Assembly: GCA_913056495.1 (NCBI GenBank)
Contig: CAJXMO010000009.1
Location: 115,511 to 179,510 of the forward strand
Origin: an uncultured Alteromonadaceae bacterium
GTDB lineage: Bacteria > Pseudomonadota > Gammaproteobacteria > Enterobacterales > Alteromonadaceae
Length of the DNA: 64,000 bases
Reading direction: 5' to 3'
Below the pieces are notes generated by a model that ran no database searches, was not told the DNA's origin, and worked only from the letters and a program-made list of their open reading frames with translations. Below are positions 27,704 to 36,964 of the stretch, piece by piece. The position numbers and the translations under genes are program-made. The stretch's first letter is position 1. Each line of letters starts with the position of its first letter.

Positions 27704-28270
27704 TCAACCTAGTAGCCGCTCAATAAAATCAAGCAAAGCACTTAATTGTTGTTTATTATTTTCCCTTAGCTCAGGGGAGCGAGTAAGACTTGTATAACCT
27801 AACCTTAAAGACACTATATTCCTTGCAAACATTGCAGCTAGATTAGTGTTTGAAGTACACGCATCTAGACTGACCAACAATTCTTTTTCTAAGTCCAAAA
27901 AATATTGATTAACCATTGCCAAGGCTTGCTCTGGTATACAACTCGCTTGATTGACGCTAAGCGTTAGTAAACAACCGGTAAGTGTAAACTCATTAAATAC
28001 ATGGTCAAAATAAACTCGTACATTAGTTAAACCAAGCGGATGTTGACTAAACGTTTGCGTCACGAAATCTGCTTCTTTTTTGATAAAATTCGCCAAACAA
28101 GCCATAAATATGGCTTGTTTGTTACCAAACTCGTTATATAAACTTTTTTTATTTAAACCTGTGCTTTGTGCTAAATCAGCTATTGAAGTTGATTCAAAGC
28201 CTTTAGCTATAAATACTCGGATTATCTGTTTTATAACTGTTTGTCTGTCATAACTTTTGGTTCTTGCCAT
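27704..28270 (-). CDS. TetR-family transcriptional regulator
   Basis: The 188-residue protein has an N-terminal TetR helix-turn-helix (VFIAKGFESTSIADLAQSTGLNKKSLYNEFGNK, about residues 18-50; the recognition helix is GLNKKSLYNEFG) and a helical ligand-binding C-terminus. It is oriented like the KAS-SDR-ProA string, 185 bases downstream of it. A perfect AT-only inverted repeat (AAAATAAAT-TG-ATTTATTTT, 28344-28363) lies 74 bases before its start and could be an operator. Its targets are unknown. Confidence 0.88.
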   Translation of the reverse strand: MARTKSYDRQTVIKQIIRVFIAKGFESTSIADLAQSTGLNKKSLYNEFGNKQAIFMACLANFIKKEADFVTQTFSQHPLGLTNVRVYFDHVFNEFTLTGCLLTLSVNQASCIPEQALAMVNQYFLDLEKELLVSLDACTSNTNLAAMFARNIVSLRLGYTSLTRSPELRENNKQQLSALLDFIERLLG

Positions 28271-28343
28271 TTACGTTATTACATCAAGTCTCTATCTAAG
28301 CGATGCTCAGTTTTTTTGTCCTTAACGGTTCCCGCCTTCATAA

Positions 28344-28363
28344 AAAATAAATTGATTTATTTT
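28344..28363. promoter_or_regulatory. AT-only perfect inverted repeat upstream of TetR
   Basis: Nine-base arms surround TG. It could be the TetR operator, but in AT-rich DNA the symmetry may be chance. Confidence 0.3.
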
Positions 28364-28454
28364 CCTTCATAGAAAGTGGTTCAGTTCCCATTATCGTATC
28401 TCAATTAATTGACCACAGCTTTTGAAAGTTGTGAATTTCAACTGCTGTAAACCA

Positions 28455-29735
28455 CTACCCACTGCGACGAAACAGTATACTTGCATTAACGCCACCAAAG
28501 CCAAAACCATTGGATAAAGCAAATTCAACTGGCATTTTTCGTGCGGTTAATCCAACAAGATTAAGCCCAGTGGCTGCTTCATCCGGCTCAGTCAAATTTA
28601 AAGTTGGCGGAATAATCTGATCACGTAGTGCCAGAATAGTAAAGATGGCCTCTATACCGCCGGCAGCACCCAATAAGTGACCTGTACTCGATTTAGTGGA
28701 TGTAATCGCTACATTTGAATCATCTCCAAACACAGCTCGAATCGCGGCCAGTTCGCTTTTATCTCCAACCTGAGTGGAAGTTGCGTGTGCGTTGATATGC
28801 TGAATATCGTTGGGCTTAATACCCGATTGCTGTAAAGCTTGCTGCATTGCTCGTTGCGCACCATCGCCATCTTCAGGGCCTGCAGTCAGGTGATAAGCGT
28901 CTGCGCTGGTGCCATATCCGACTATTTCAGCTAAAGGTTTAGCCCCTCGTTTCAGTGCATGTTCTAGCGATTCAATGACTAATAAACCCGCACCTTCGGC
29001 CATCACAAAACCATCTCTGTTTTTATCGAATGGACGGGATGCAATATTGGGGTTTTCATTAAAGCCGGTAGATAAGGCACGAGCGGCAGCAAAGCAGCCA
29101 AGTGTCACTCTGTCTATCGCAGCCTCGGTGCCACCACACACAGCGATATCTGCTTCACCACTACGAATCAGGCGAGCCGCATCTCCTATGGCCTGAACGC
29201 CGGCAGCGCAAGCCGTTACCGGAGCACCAAGTGGACCTCGAAACCCACGAGCAATGGAGACCTGGCCAGCTGCCATATTGGCCAAAAAAGAAGGCGCGGT
29301 AAAAGGTGAAAGTCGGCGTGGTCCGCGCGAATCTGTGATACGTACCGCTTCTGCGATGGCGCCGAAACCGCCGACACCTGAAGCGATAATAGTTGCGGTT
29401 CTTTCCCGTTCCTTTTTCGTTGTTGGGTACCAGTTTGCCTGAGCTAAGGCTTCCTCTGCAGCAACAATTGCAAATTCGATGAATCTATCCATCTTTTTTC
29501 GCTCTTTGGCAGGAATAATACTATCGGGGTTATAACCCGCTAGCGGATCTTCTTCTAAATTCGGCACTATACCACCAACAGCCGTTCCGGTTCCGGCTGC
29601 CATTTCTTCCGGTAAGTTGCGAATGCCTGAACGCCCTGATAATAAACGCTGCCAGGTTATATCTGCGCCAACACCAAGCGGACTGACCACGCCTAAACCT
29701 GTGACGACAATTCGCACTTCATTCATTTTATTCAT
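28455..29735 (-). CDS. Beta-ketoacyl-ACP synthase II-type condensing enzyme (FabF-like)
   Basis: I choose the ATG at 29735 (AAGAGA seven bases ahead) over the upstream TTG at 29765, giving 426 residues. The thiolase fold shows VVTGLGVVSPLG at the start and an intact Cys-His-His set: C176 in TACAAG, H317 in NAHATS and H353 in STGHLLGA. This is the KAS II/FabF branch, which elongates acyl chains on acyl carrier protein. It stands next to an SDR reductase but without ACP, dehydratase or malonyl transferase genes, so it is unlikely to be the housekeeping FabF and more likely a specialised lipid or secondary-metabolite enzyme. It is the last gene of the string behind the RND pump. Confidence 0.9.
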   Translation of the reverse strand: MNKMNEVRIVVTGLGVVSPLGVGADITWQRLLSGRSGIRNLPEEMAAGTGTAVGGIVPNLEEDPLAGYNPDSIIPAKERKKMDRFIEFAIVAAEEALAQANWYPTTKKERERTATIIASGVGGFGAIAEAVRITDSRGPRRLSPFTAPSFLANMAAGQVSIARGFRGPLGAPVTACAAGVQAIGDAARLIRSGEADIAVCGGTEAAIDRVTLGCFAAARALSTGFNENPNIASRPFDKNRDGFVMAEGAGLLVIESLEHALKRGAKPLAEIVGYGTSADAYHLTAGPEDGDGAQRAMQQALQQSGIKPNDIQHINAHATSTQVGDKSELAAIRAVFGDDSNVAITSTKSSTGHLLGAAGGIEAIFTILALRDQIIPPTLNLTEPDEAATGLNLVGLTARKMPVEFALSNGFGFGGVNASILFRRSG

Positions 29736-29770
29736 GATTCGATCTCTTATTTGAAAGTTAGACAACTTAA

Positions 29771-30580
29771 CTATTTCATTCCGAATGTTTTTCTGATGCC
29801 TTTTTCAACCGGTACTACAGGCATGAAACGGCGTAATTTCCTCAGAAGTGAAGCTTCACCTTTAGGTGTATGACGCATTTTCCATGAGCCCAATGCCGCT
29901 TCGACAACTGTATTGGCTACTCCATCCGGGTCTGGCGCTTTACTCACATTGTTCTGAATAGCCTGAGAGACTATGCCACGTTCTGAGTCGTAAGCAGAGA
30001 TAAGCGAAGTGGCCAGAGGGGCATTGGCATCCATATTCGTTTTTGTAAATGAAGGTTCAACTAAACAGACGCGAACCCCAAATTTTCTCACTTCGTGATC
30101 TAAGGTTTCTGATAATCCTTCAAGGGCATGTTTAGACGCTGAATAAAGTCCCATATAAGGGGCAGGTAGAAAACCCAATACCGAACTGATATTAACAATG
30201 CGACCGGATTTTTGTTGACGCATATGAGGTAAAACCGCTTGTATGGTACGCAGCATTCCCCACACATTGGTGTCAAACAAGGTTTGCCCCTCCGCAACCG
30301 AAGATTCTTCTGTTGCGCCGAGCAAAGTAACGCCGGCACTGTTGACCAGCACGTCGATTCTGCCAGTTATCGCAATTATATAATCAATGCCGTGTTGAAT
30401 TGATAATTCATCGCGTATATCCATCTCAATTAGTTTAACCGCTGCAATTGGTTCGGCTTTTTCAAGGTTGCGAACAGTGCCATAAACCTCACACCCTCGT
30501 TTTAAAAAGGCTTTTGCGGTTTCACGGCCAATTCCCGATGATACGCCAGTAACTAAGACAACTTCAGTATTCGTTGACAT
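29771..30580 (-). CDS. Short-chain dehydrogenase/reductase
   Basis: The 269-residue classical SDR has TGVSSGIG for cofactor binding (residues about 11-18), NSAG near 87 and the active-site YSASK. Downstream, PSFTKTNM replaces the usual PG motif. An Arg after the first strand region (GTVRNLEK) would suit NADP(H), though this is weak. It sits 35 bases before the FabF-like gene and 80 bases after proA, in the same direction, so co-transcription is likely. A reductive step on the product of the condensing enzyme is a reasonable guess, unproven. Confidence 0.88.
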   Translation of the reverse strand: MSTNTEVVLVTGVSSGIGRETAKAFLKRGCEVYGTVRNLEKAEPIAAVKLIEMDIRDELSIQHGIDYIIAITGRIDVLVNSAGVTLLGATEESSVAEGQTLFDTNVWGMLRTIQAVLPHMRQQKSGRIVNISSVLGFLPAPYMGLYSASKHALEGLSETLDHEVRKFGVRVCLVEPSFTKTNMDANAPLATSLISAYDSERGIVSQAIQNNVSKAPDPDGVANTVVEAALGSWKMRHTPKGEASLLRKLRRFMPVVPVEKGIRKTFGMK

Positions 30581-30660
30581 ATAAAATTCCTCTTACTAAA
30601 AACATGAGCATTATGTGTTGTTTTATGGATTAATCGTCAGTTGTACCCAGTTCAAATGAC

Positions 30661-31911
30661 CTACAGGCGAACTTGCCCGTTGCCTAGTACGACATATTTT
30701 TGAGTTGTTAAACTCTCTAGCCCCATAGGGCCATAAGCATGTAATTTCGACGTAGAAATACCAATTTCGGCACCTAACCCCAACTGGCCGCCGTCGGCAA
30801 AACGAGATGAGGCATTCACCATCACCACTGCACTATTTACTCGGCGAACAAACTCATTGGCGTTACTATAATTTTGAGTGCAAATTACTTCGGTATGATT
30901 TGAGCTAAACTCTTCTATATGCTCAATTGCACAATCAAAATCATCGACCACTTTAATCGCTATTTCTAATGCTAAATATTCAGTTTCCCAGTCGGCTGGG
31001 GTCGCTGGCTCTGCAGCTTGGAAATAGCTCAAACTATTTTCACAAGCATGAACTTTCACTGCTGTTTTAGCTAAATTTTTCGCCACAGCGGGTAAATATG
31101 ACGGAGCAATATTTTTATGAACCAATAAGGTTTCAATCGAATTGCAAGCACTGACACGTTGAGTTTTTCCATTTAGTAGTAAGTCAATGCCCATTTCAAT
31201 ATCTGCTGATTCGTCCACATATAAATGGCAATTGCCTTTAAAATGTTTAATAACCGGAATACGGCTATTTTCAGTGACAAACCGAATTAAAGGTTCTCCG
31301 CCACGAGGAATGATTAAATCAATATAGTCAGATAGCTGAATGAGTTGTGTGACGACTGCTCTGTTCGTATCAGGCACAATACTAATAACATTTGGATCAA
31401 TCCCTTGGTCAATTAAAGCTGCCTGCAAAAAGTTCGTAATGATCAGGTTTGAGTGCAGTGCTTCTTTGCCGCCTCGCAAAATCACCGCATTACCCGATTT
31501 AAAACATAATGCAGCAGCTTCAGCGGTGACATTTGGCCGCGACTCGTAAATCATGCCAATTACCCCTAAAGGAATTCGCATTTTAGCGACCTGCATTCCA
31601 TTAGGGCGAAGTTTCATGTCATTTATTGCGCCTACTGGGTCAGGTAATTGAGCTACTTCCATAATTGCTTTGGCTAAACTCTGAATACGATCAGGGGTTA
31701 AACATAAGCGATCTATCATGGCATCAGATAAACCATTGGCTTTTGCGTTGGCAACATCTCGCTCATTTTCGGCTAAAATAAGATCGCTTCCTTCAACTAA
31801 CTTGTCTGCCATTGCTTTGAGCACTGTATCTTTTTGTTGGGTGCTTAATCTGGTTAAAGAAAATGAAGCGTTACGGGCGTTGATTGCCATGTTTTCAATT
31901 GAAAATTTCAT
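30661..31911 (-). CDS. proA: Gamma-glutamyl phosphate reductase
   Basis: The 416-residue protein has the length of E. coli ProA (417) and matches it along its length. Features are the N-terminal NARNASFSL, VIYESRPNVT-type segment (IGMIYESRPNVTAE), IILRGGKEA-like AVILRGGKEALHSN, LIIPRGGEPLI and the catalytic C256 in RVSACNS. ProA reduces gamma-glutamyl phosphate with NADPH to the semialdehyde, the second step of proline synthesis. ProB is not adjacent, which is unusual. Instead proA follows the RND pump gene by 38 bases, so it may be read from the pump promoter. Either a second copy or a relocated housekeeping gene is possible. Confidence 0.95.
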   Translation of the reverse strand: MKFSIENMAINARNASFSLTRLSTQQKDTVLKAMADKLVEGSDLILAENERDVANAKANGLSDAMIDRLCLTPDRIQSLAKAIMEVAQLPDPVGAINDMKLRPNGMQVAKMRIPLGVIGMIYESRPNVTAEAAALCFKSGNAVILRGGKEALHSNLIITNFLQAALIDQGIDPNVISIVPDTNRAVVTQLIQLSDYIDLIIPRGGEPLIRFVTENSRIPVIKHFKGNCHLYVDESADIEMGIDLLLNGKTQRVSACNSIETLLVHKNIAPSYLPAVAKNLAKTAVKVHACENSLSYFQAAEPATPADWETEYLALEIAIKVVDDFDCAIEHIEEFSSNHTEVICTQNYSNANEFVRRVNSAVVMVNASSRFADGGQLGLGAEIGISTSKLHAYGPMGLESLTTQKYVVLGNGQVRL

Positions 31912-31949
31912 TTTTATTCCTCTTTTAAATTCTGCTTATAAAGCTAGAA

Positions 31950-34900
31950 TCAACTCACAGTATCTGCTTTAACTTTAAACCAAATGGCGTACATAGCAGG
32001 CAGGAACATAAGAGTTAATACAGTTCCGGCAAATGTTCCGCCAATTAGGGTATAAGCCAGGGTTCCCCAGAACACAGAGTGAGTCAGCGGTATAAAAGCA
32101 AAAATAGCGGCTAGTGCTGTTAAAATAACAGGCCGAGCGCGTTGCACTGTCGCTTCAATAATTGCGTTTAACGCATCCAACCCTGAGTTTTCGTTATGCT
32201 TAATTTGACCAATTAAGATCAGCGTATTTCGCATCAAAATGCCAGACAATGCGATCAACCCAACTAGCGCATTAATCCCAAAAGGTTGTTGAAATAGAAT
32301 CAATATTGGAACCACACCAATTAACCCTAAAGGACTGGTCAAAAACACCATGACCATCGCCGCAAATGAGCGAACCTGAATCATAATAATCAGCAATGTT
32401 ACTGCTATCATGATTGGGAAAATCGGTAGCATCGCTTCTTGAGCTTTTGCTGATTCTTCAATAGAGCCGGCTTCGATAATTTGGTAGCCAGCAGGCAATT
32501 TATCGATGAGAGGCTGTAGTTGCTTGGTAATTACCGTGGATACATCCGGTGGCTGCAAACCTTCAGCGATATCGCCTCTGACAGTAATGGTAGGTACACG
32601 ATCACGGCGACGCATAATCGGCTCTTCCATTTGCACTTCAACTTTACCGATTTGAGACAGAGGAATACGCTGCCCATTGACACCCGCAATCGTGAAATCT
32701 TCGATTCTGGCGGGATCAAACCGTATATCCCCAGCTGCACGGGCAATAACCTGAACGGTTCGAATATCCTCACGCACTGTTGTAACAGGAATTCCGTTTA
32801 GTAAAAATTGCAGTTGCTGCGAGACTAAACTGGACGATAACCCCATTGCTTGCAACCTGTCTTGCTGCAATACAAAGTGCAGAGTCGGCACGCGTGTTCC
32901 CCAATCCGAATTAACTGTGCGCATCATCGAATTGGCTGCCATTACCTGCTGAACTTCGTTTGCGATGCTGCGCAGCTTGTCTGGGTCTGGGCCTGTTACC
33001 CGATAAGCAACCGGAAATGGTGAATACGGGCCGAATACCAATTGAGTAACACGCACTTGTGCTTCAGGTGCCAGTCCATCCGCAATGGCACGACGTAACC
33101 TATGTTTCAGTGCATCCCGTTCATCTTGGCTATCTGTACGGATAACAATTTTGGCAAATGAAGGGTCGGGTAACTCAGGTCCTACAGAAAAGAAAAAGCG
33201 AGGCGCTCCCTGACCTATATACGCTGTCACAATCTTGGCCTCTGGCTGCTTGGCTAGCCAGTCTTCTACTTTTGTTGCAGCCGCACTTGTTTGCACAATT
33301 GATGTACCGTAAGGCATCTGCACTTCAACCAGTACTTCTGGGCGATCAGAAATCGGAAAAAACTGTTTTTTTACCACAGACATACCGAGTATGGATATAA
33401 CAAAAAGCCCAACAACTGACAGTGCAACTAACCATTTTCTGGTTATAACTTTGATCAGCAAACGGCGAAATTGGTTGTAGCTTGGTGTATCGTATATTGC
33501 GTCGTGACCACCTTTGATTTTCTGGTAGTTAGGCAGTAATTTAACCCCAAGATAAGGTGTAAAAACCACAGCAACTATCCAGGATGCGATAAGCGCAATA
33601 CCAACAATCCAGAACATATTGCTGGTGTACTCACCTGCGGTAGAACGAGCAAAACCGTTGGGCATAAACCCGACTGCTGTTACCAGAGTCCCTGAAAGCA
33701 TTGGTGCTGCGGTCAGGCTCCATGCATAAGCCGATGCGGCAATACGGCTATAACCTTCTTCCATTTTGATGACCATCATTTCGATAGCAATGATGGCATC
33801 ATCAACCAATAATCCTAAAGCTAGAATTAAAGATCCCAGTGTAATTCGATCGAAGTTTTTGCCTGTCGCTAACATGACAACAAATACAATGGCCAAGGTT
33901 AAAGGTACCGCCGCCGCAACTATGACACCAGGGCGCCAGCCCATGCTGATAAAACTCACCAGCATCACAACAACCAAGGCAGCAAAGAATTTAATCATAA
34001 ACTCATCCACCGATGCGCTAATGTTGACAGCCTGATCTGTGACTTTAGTTAGGCTCATCCCTAATGGCATTTCAGCATTGATTTTACTGACTTCTTGCTC
34101 TAGTGCTTTGCCTAAATCAAGACCGTTCCAGCCTTCACGCATAACAATACCGAGCAATAAGGCCGGTTCACCGCCATTGCGGATCATAAAAGTAGCAGGG
34201 TCCTCATAACCACGTTTTACGTTTGCAATATCGGATACTTTAATCGTTCGCCCTTTGACAACCACAGGGGTGTCGCGAATTTTTTGCAAGTCGTTAAATG
34301 CGCCGTCTACACGAACAAATACGTCCGGCCCTTGGGTTTCAACTGAGCCGGCAGGGCTCAGCACATTTTGACTGTTAAGTGCCGCAAACACATCTTGAGG
34401 ATTAACTCCCAAAGTGGCCAAACGCTCATGGGAAAATTCTATATAGATACGTTCCGGTTGCTCACCAACAATATTGACTTTTTTAACGCCTGCTACATGC
34501 AGCAATCGTTGACGTAATGATTCCGCATCGCGCACCAGTAAACGTTGTGATTCGCCTTGTGCTTTAAGTGCAAACAAGGCAAAAGTAACGTCTGAATATT
34601 CATCATTGAGAAATGGTCCCATCATTCCGGCTGGCAGATTACGGCTCTCATCCCCAATTTTTTTACGCGCCTGATAGAACTGTTCCTGCACTTGTGAAGG
34701 TGGGGTTTTGTCTTGTAAGGTTAGCATGGTAAAAGCTAATCCCGGGCGCGTATATGTTTCTGTCCGATCGTACCAACGTAATTCCTGCAACCGCTTTTCA
34801 AGCTTTTCGCTTACTTGTTCTTGCATTTCCTGTGCAGTAGCGCCGGGCCAGGCCGTGATGACTGTCATCACCTTAATCGTAAATGAAGGATCTTCTGCTC

Positions 34901-35039
34901 GTCCTAATTTAAAAAAGGACACTACGCCAGCGATGGAAATTAAAATGATAAGAAACAGCGTAATGGCCCGTTCGCGTACTGCAAGTGCTGACAGGTTGAA
35001 ACATCCGTCTGTTTTTTCGGATTGCTGACTTTTATTCAT
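31950..35039 (-). CDS. RND efflux pump, inner-membrane subunit
   Basis: The 1029-residue protein has the RND layout: helix 1 (about residues 28-45), a large periplasmic loop, a cluster of six helices with LALGLLVDDAI (the proton-relay Asp pair), a second periplasmic loop and a second helix cluster. It belongs to the hydrophobe/amphiphile efflux group related to AcrB, with the shorter AEDPSF-type start seen in pumps of LysR/TetR-controlled operons. The start codon overlaps the stop of the membrane-fusion gene by one base (TAATG), so translation is coupled. It partners with the MFP at 35039 and probably with the outer-membrane factor at 36965. Substrates are unknown. Confidence 0.93.
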   Translation of the reverse strand: MNKSQQSEKTDGCFNLSALAVRERAITLFLIILISIAGVVSFFKLGRAEDPSFTIKVMTVITAWPGATAQEMQEQVSEKLEKRLQELRWYDRTETYTRPGLAFTMLTLQDKTPPSQVQEQFYQARKKIGDESRNLPAGMMGPFLNDEYSDVTFALFALKAQGESQRLLVRDAESLRQRLLHVAGVKKVNIVGEQPERIYIEFSHERLATLGVNPQDVFAALNSQNVLSPAGSVETQGPDVFVRVDGAFNDLQKIRDTPVVVKGRTIKVSDIANVKRGYEDPATFMIRNGGEPALLLGIVMREGWNGLDLGKALEQEVSKINAEMPLGMSLTKVTDQAVNISASVDEFMIKFFAALVVVMLVSFISMGWRPGVIVAAAVPLTLAIVFVVMLATGKNFDRITLGSLILALGLLVDDAIIAIEMMVIKMEEGYSRIAASAYAWSLTAAPMLSGTLVTAVGFMPNGFARSTAGEYTSNMFWIVGIALIASWIVAVVFTPYLGVKLLPNYQKIKGGHDAIYDTPSYNQFRRLLIKVITRKWLVALSVVGLFVISILGMSVVKKQFFPISDRPEVLVEVQMPYGTSIVQTSAAATKVEDWLAKQPEAKIVTAYIGQGAPRFFFSVGPELPDPSFAKIVIRTDSQDERDALKHRLRRAIADGLAPEAQVRVTQLVFGPYSPFPVAYRVTGPDPDKLRSIANEVQQVMAANSMMRTVNSDWGTRVPTLHFVLQQDRLQAMGLSSSLVSQQLQFLLNGIPVTTVREDIRTVQVIARAAGDIRFDPARIEDFTIAGVNGQRIPLSQIGKVEVQMEEPIMRRRDRVPTITVRGDIAEGLQPPDVSTVITKQLQPLIDKLPAGYQIIEAGSIEESAKAQEAMLPIFPIMIAVTLLIIMIQVRSFAAMVMVFLTSPLGLIGVVPILILFQQPFGINALVGLIALSGILMRNTLILIGQIKHNENSGLDALNAIIEATVQRARPVILTALAAIFAFIPLTHSVFWGTLAYTLIGGTFAGTVLTLMFLPAMYAIWFKVKADTVS

Positions 35040-36151
35040 TAACGCACTCCCGCGGTAATAACAGATTTAGACTGGTTTAGTATTTTTACCTGTTCGCCTT
35101 CTTGCAACAAATGTGCGCCGAGCGCGACGATTTGCTCGCCTTGCACTAGTTGGCCCGCAATTCGAGCAGAGTCTTCCGCCAGACTAAATAGGGTAACTGC
35201 TTGCCATGAGACTTTAGCTGGTTCGCCAGTCACAACCCAAACGCCAGCGCCTTTTCCTGCATCGAACAATGCACCAATTGGCACCTCAAATAGATTATCT
35301 GCAATTGGCTTATCATCTGCTATTTCAATCGATACGGTTGAGCCCAAAGGAGCCAATTCCATTTCCCCTGACAATACATATCGAGCTTCAAATGTACGTG
35401 TTATTGGATCTGCTGCATCTGAAAGCTGTCTAAGTTTAGCCTGTGAACGGATTCCGTCTTTACCAAAAAGCTTAGCTAGTCCAGATGAGCCAATTTTGGG
35501 GCGAAGCGTTTCCGGTAAATTGATAATGGCTTCGCGTGCCCCTGTGTGAGCTAACCGAACAACTAGCTGACCCGCATTAACCACTTGTCCAGGCTCAGCA
35601 AACGTTTCGACAATAGTACCGTCAGTATCAGCGTATAGTTCAGTATAACGGGTAGCGTTAAAAGCCACTTTAGCTTGCGCTTTGGCGGCACTGAGCTGTG
35701 CTTTGGCCGCGTCAGCCGCTGCTTTCGCTTGGTCATAAATAGACACTGAAATTGCGCCTGTGCCTTTCAATGCTCGATAGCGAGCTTCATCTTCTGATGC
35801 CTGTTTAGCTCTTGCTTGCGCGGCCAAAACCGCTTCTTGTTGGGCGTCGGCTGCGAGTTGTAAATCAATAGGATCAATTCGCATTAGCAGTTGGCCTTGT
35901 TTGACCTTTTGCCCGGTATCGACCAATCGTTCCAACACCTTACCTGACACTCGAAAACCGAGCTGGCTTTCCACGCGAGCGGCAACAACCCCGGAGAAGG
36001 TGCGTAATTTGTTTGTGGCTTCTGTAACTGTAGCGGTTCTTACTAATTTTACTTCTGTACGAGGATCTATTGGTTTTTCATCTTTGCAGCCAGTTAATAA
36101 AAGTGGCAGAGCTGTAACAACTGCAAGTGTAAGTATGTGGCGACGAGACAT
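35039..36151 (-). CDS. RND membrane-fusion (periplasmic adaptor) lipoprotein
   Basis: The 370-residue protein has lipobox LTGC (Cys 22) and then the adaptor plan: a beta-barrel/lipoyl half (GVVAARVESQLGFRVSGKV, VDTGQKVKQGQLL), a coiled-coil hairpin rich in Ala/Gln/Lys (about residues 105-165), the second lipoyl half (DGTIVETFAEPGQVV) and C-terminal barrel parts. It links the pump to the outer-membrane channel. A GGAGG ribosome site lies close to the ATG. The promoter just upstream carries the same operator as the divergent outer-membrane factor gene. Confidence 0.93.
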   Translation of the reverse strand: MSRRHILTLAVVTALPLLLTGCKDEKPIDPRTEVKLVRTATVTEATNKLRTFSGVVAARVESQLGFRVSGKVLERLVDTGQKVKQGQLLMRIDPIDLQLAADAQQEAVLAAQARAKQASEDEARYRALKGTGAISVSIYDQAKAAADAAKAQLSAAKAQAKVAFNATRYTELYADTDGTIVETFAEPGQVVNAGQLVVRLAHTGAREAIINLPETLRPKIGSSGLAKLFGKDGIRSQAKLRQLSDAADPITRTFEARYVLSGEMELAPLGSTVSIEIADDKPIADNLFEVPIGALFDAGKGAGVWVVTGEPAKVSWQAVTLFSLAEDSARIAGQLVQGEQIVALGAHLLQEGEQVKILNQSKSVITAGVR

Positions 36152-36198
36152 ACATAAGCCTCCATATAAAACGATTTAGGAGGCTTATTATTATTCTT

Positions 36199-36222
36199 GT
36201 GACCAAATTAGTCAATAGTCAC
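36199..36222 (-). promoter_or_regulatory. Operator GTGAC-N14-GTCAC before the MFP-RND genes
   Basis: GTGAC (36199-36203) and GTCAC (36218-36222) enclose 14 bases. On the minus strand TTGACT and TAATAA, 16 bases apart, overlap it, giving a repressible promoter. An identical layout is found at 36913-36936. Confidence 0.75.
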
Positions 36223-36229
36223 ATTATTT

Positions 36230-36847
36230 TTAAGGCGCTAAACTTCTCAGAATGAGGTTTGACAATTGAATAGGAGCTTCTTCAATATAATCAAAACTAT
36301 GCTGCAACATAAGTGGATGTATATATGGTCGCATCACAAGATAGATTGCTTTGCTCATCTCATCTAACGGCGTTTTACGTTCAAAATCCCCTGTTTTTCG
36401 CCCTTCTTGTAGAATTTCCTGAAGTAATGATTGAATCTGTTTCTCGAAAACGAGCGTTGTTTGCCAACGGTCTGTAGCGGCTGAGATCGCGATTTCATAT
36501 AGTTTACGATCTTGAGAATATAGACGAAAACTGGCTTGGATAATTTCTTTAAACATCTGGCGCAGCTTCTCTGCGGGAAGCTCCACTTCAGCAACTGCTT
36601 TTTCAACATCGTCAACTATTTTTGTTAGACAATTTGCACAAATACTCTCACCTACAGCTTGTTTTGATGGAAAAAACTTATATATGTAAGCTTTTGAAAA
36701 GCCTATCGACTTAGCCAAGTCTGAAACTGTTGTTTTGTCATATCCGTAACGACTGAAATGCTCTGTTGCCGCAGCAACAATCTGATCCCGCACTTCATGT
36801 TCTATCGGTCCTCGTTTTAGAGTAGGGTTATTGTTCTCATCATACAT
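36230..36847 (-). CDS. TetR-family repressor of the RND system
   Basis: The 205-residue protein has a TetR DNA-binding domain (FSRYGYDKTTVSDLAKSIGFSKAYIYKFF, about residues 33-61) and a C-terminal domain resembling the TetR_C_33-like group. It lies between the MFP-RND genes and the divergent outer-membrane factor gene. Matching inverted repeats occur in both flanking promoters (36199-36222 and 36913-36936). The second repeat also sits about 70 bases upstream of this gene, so autoregulation is likely. Function as local efflux repressor is inferred from this geometry. Confidence 0.88.
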   Translation of the reverse strand: MYDENNNPTLKRGPIEHEVRDQIVAAATEHFSRYGYDKTTVSDLAKSIGFSKAYIYKFFPSKQAVGESICANCLTKIVDDVEKAVAEVELPAEKLRQMFKEIIQASFRLYSQDRKLYEIAISAATDRWQTTLVFEKQIQSLLQEILQEGRKTGDFERKTPLDEMSKAIYLVMRPYIHPLMLQHSFDYIEEAPIQLSNLILRSLAP

Positions 36848-36902
36848 AGCGGTTCTCTTTTACTTCAATTCAATTTAGATATTCTAACGTTTTGCGTTTA
36901 GA

Positions 36903-36936
36903 TTGACAACGAGTGACCAATGTGTAATATAGTCAC
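36903..36936 (+). promoter_or_regulatory. Consensus promoter with GTGAC-N14-GTCAC operator for the outer-membrane factor gene
   Basis: TTGACA (36903-36908), a 16-base spacer and TAATAT (36925-36930) form a strong promoter. GTGAC (36913-36917) and GTCAC (36932-36936) straddle the -10 element. Confidence 0.8.
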
Positions 36937-36964
36937 AAATTGATTGTATTTAAGGAATGCTATT

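Noticed and set aside
36944..36964. Upstream TTG start of the outer-membrane factor
   Set aside because: It is only about 14 bases past the -10 element. TTG 36965 has AAGGA at the right distance and starts the signal peptide.
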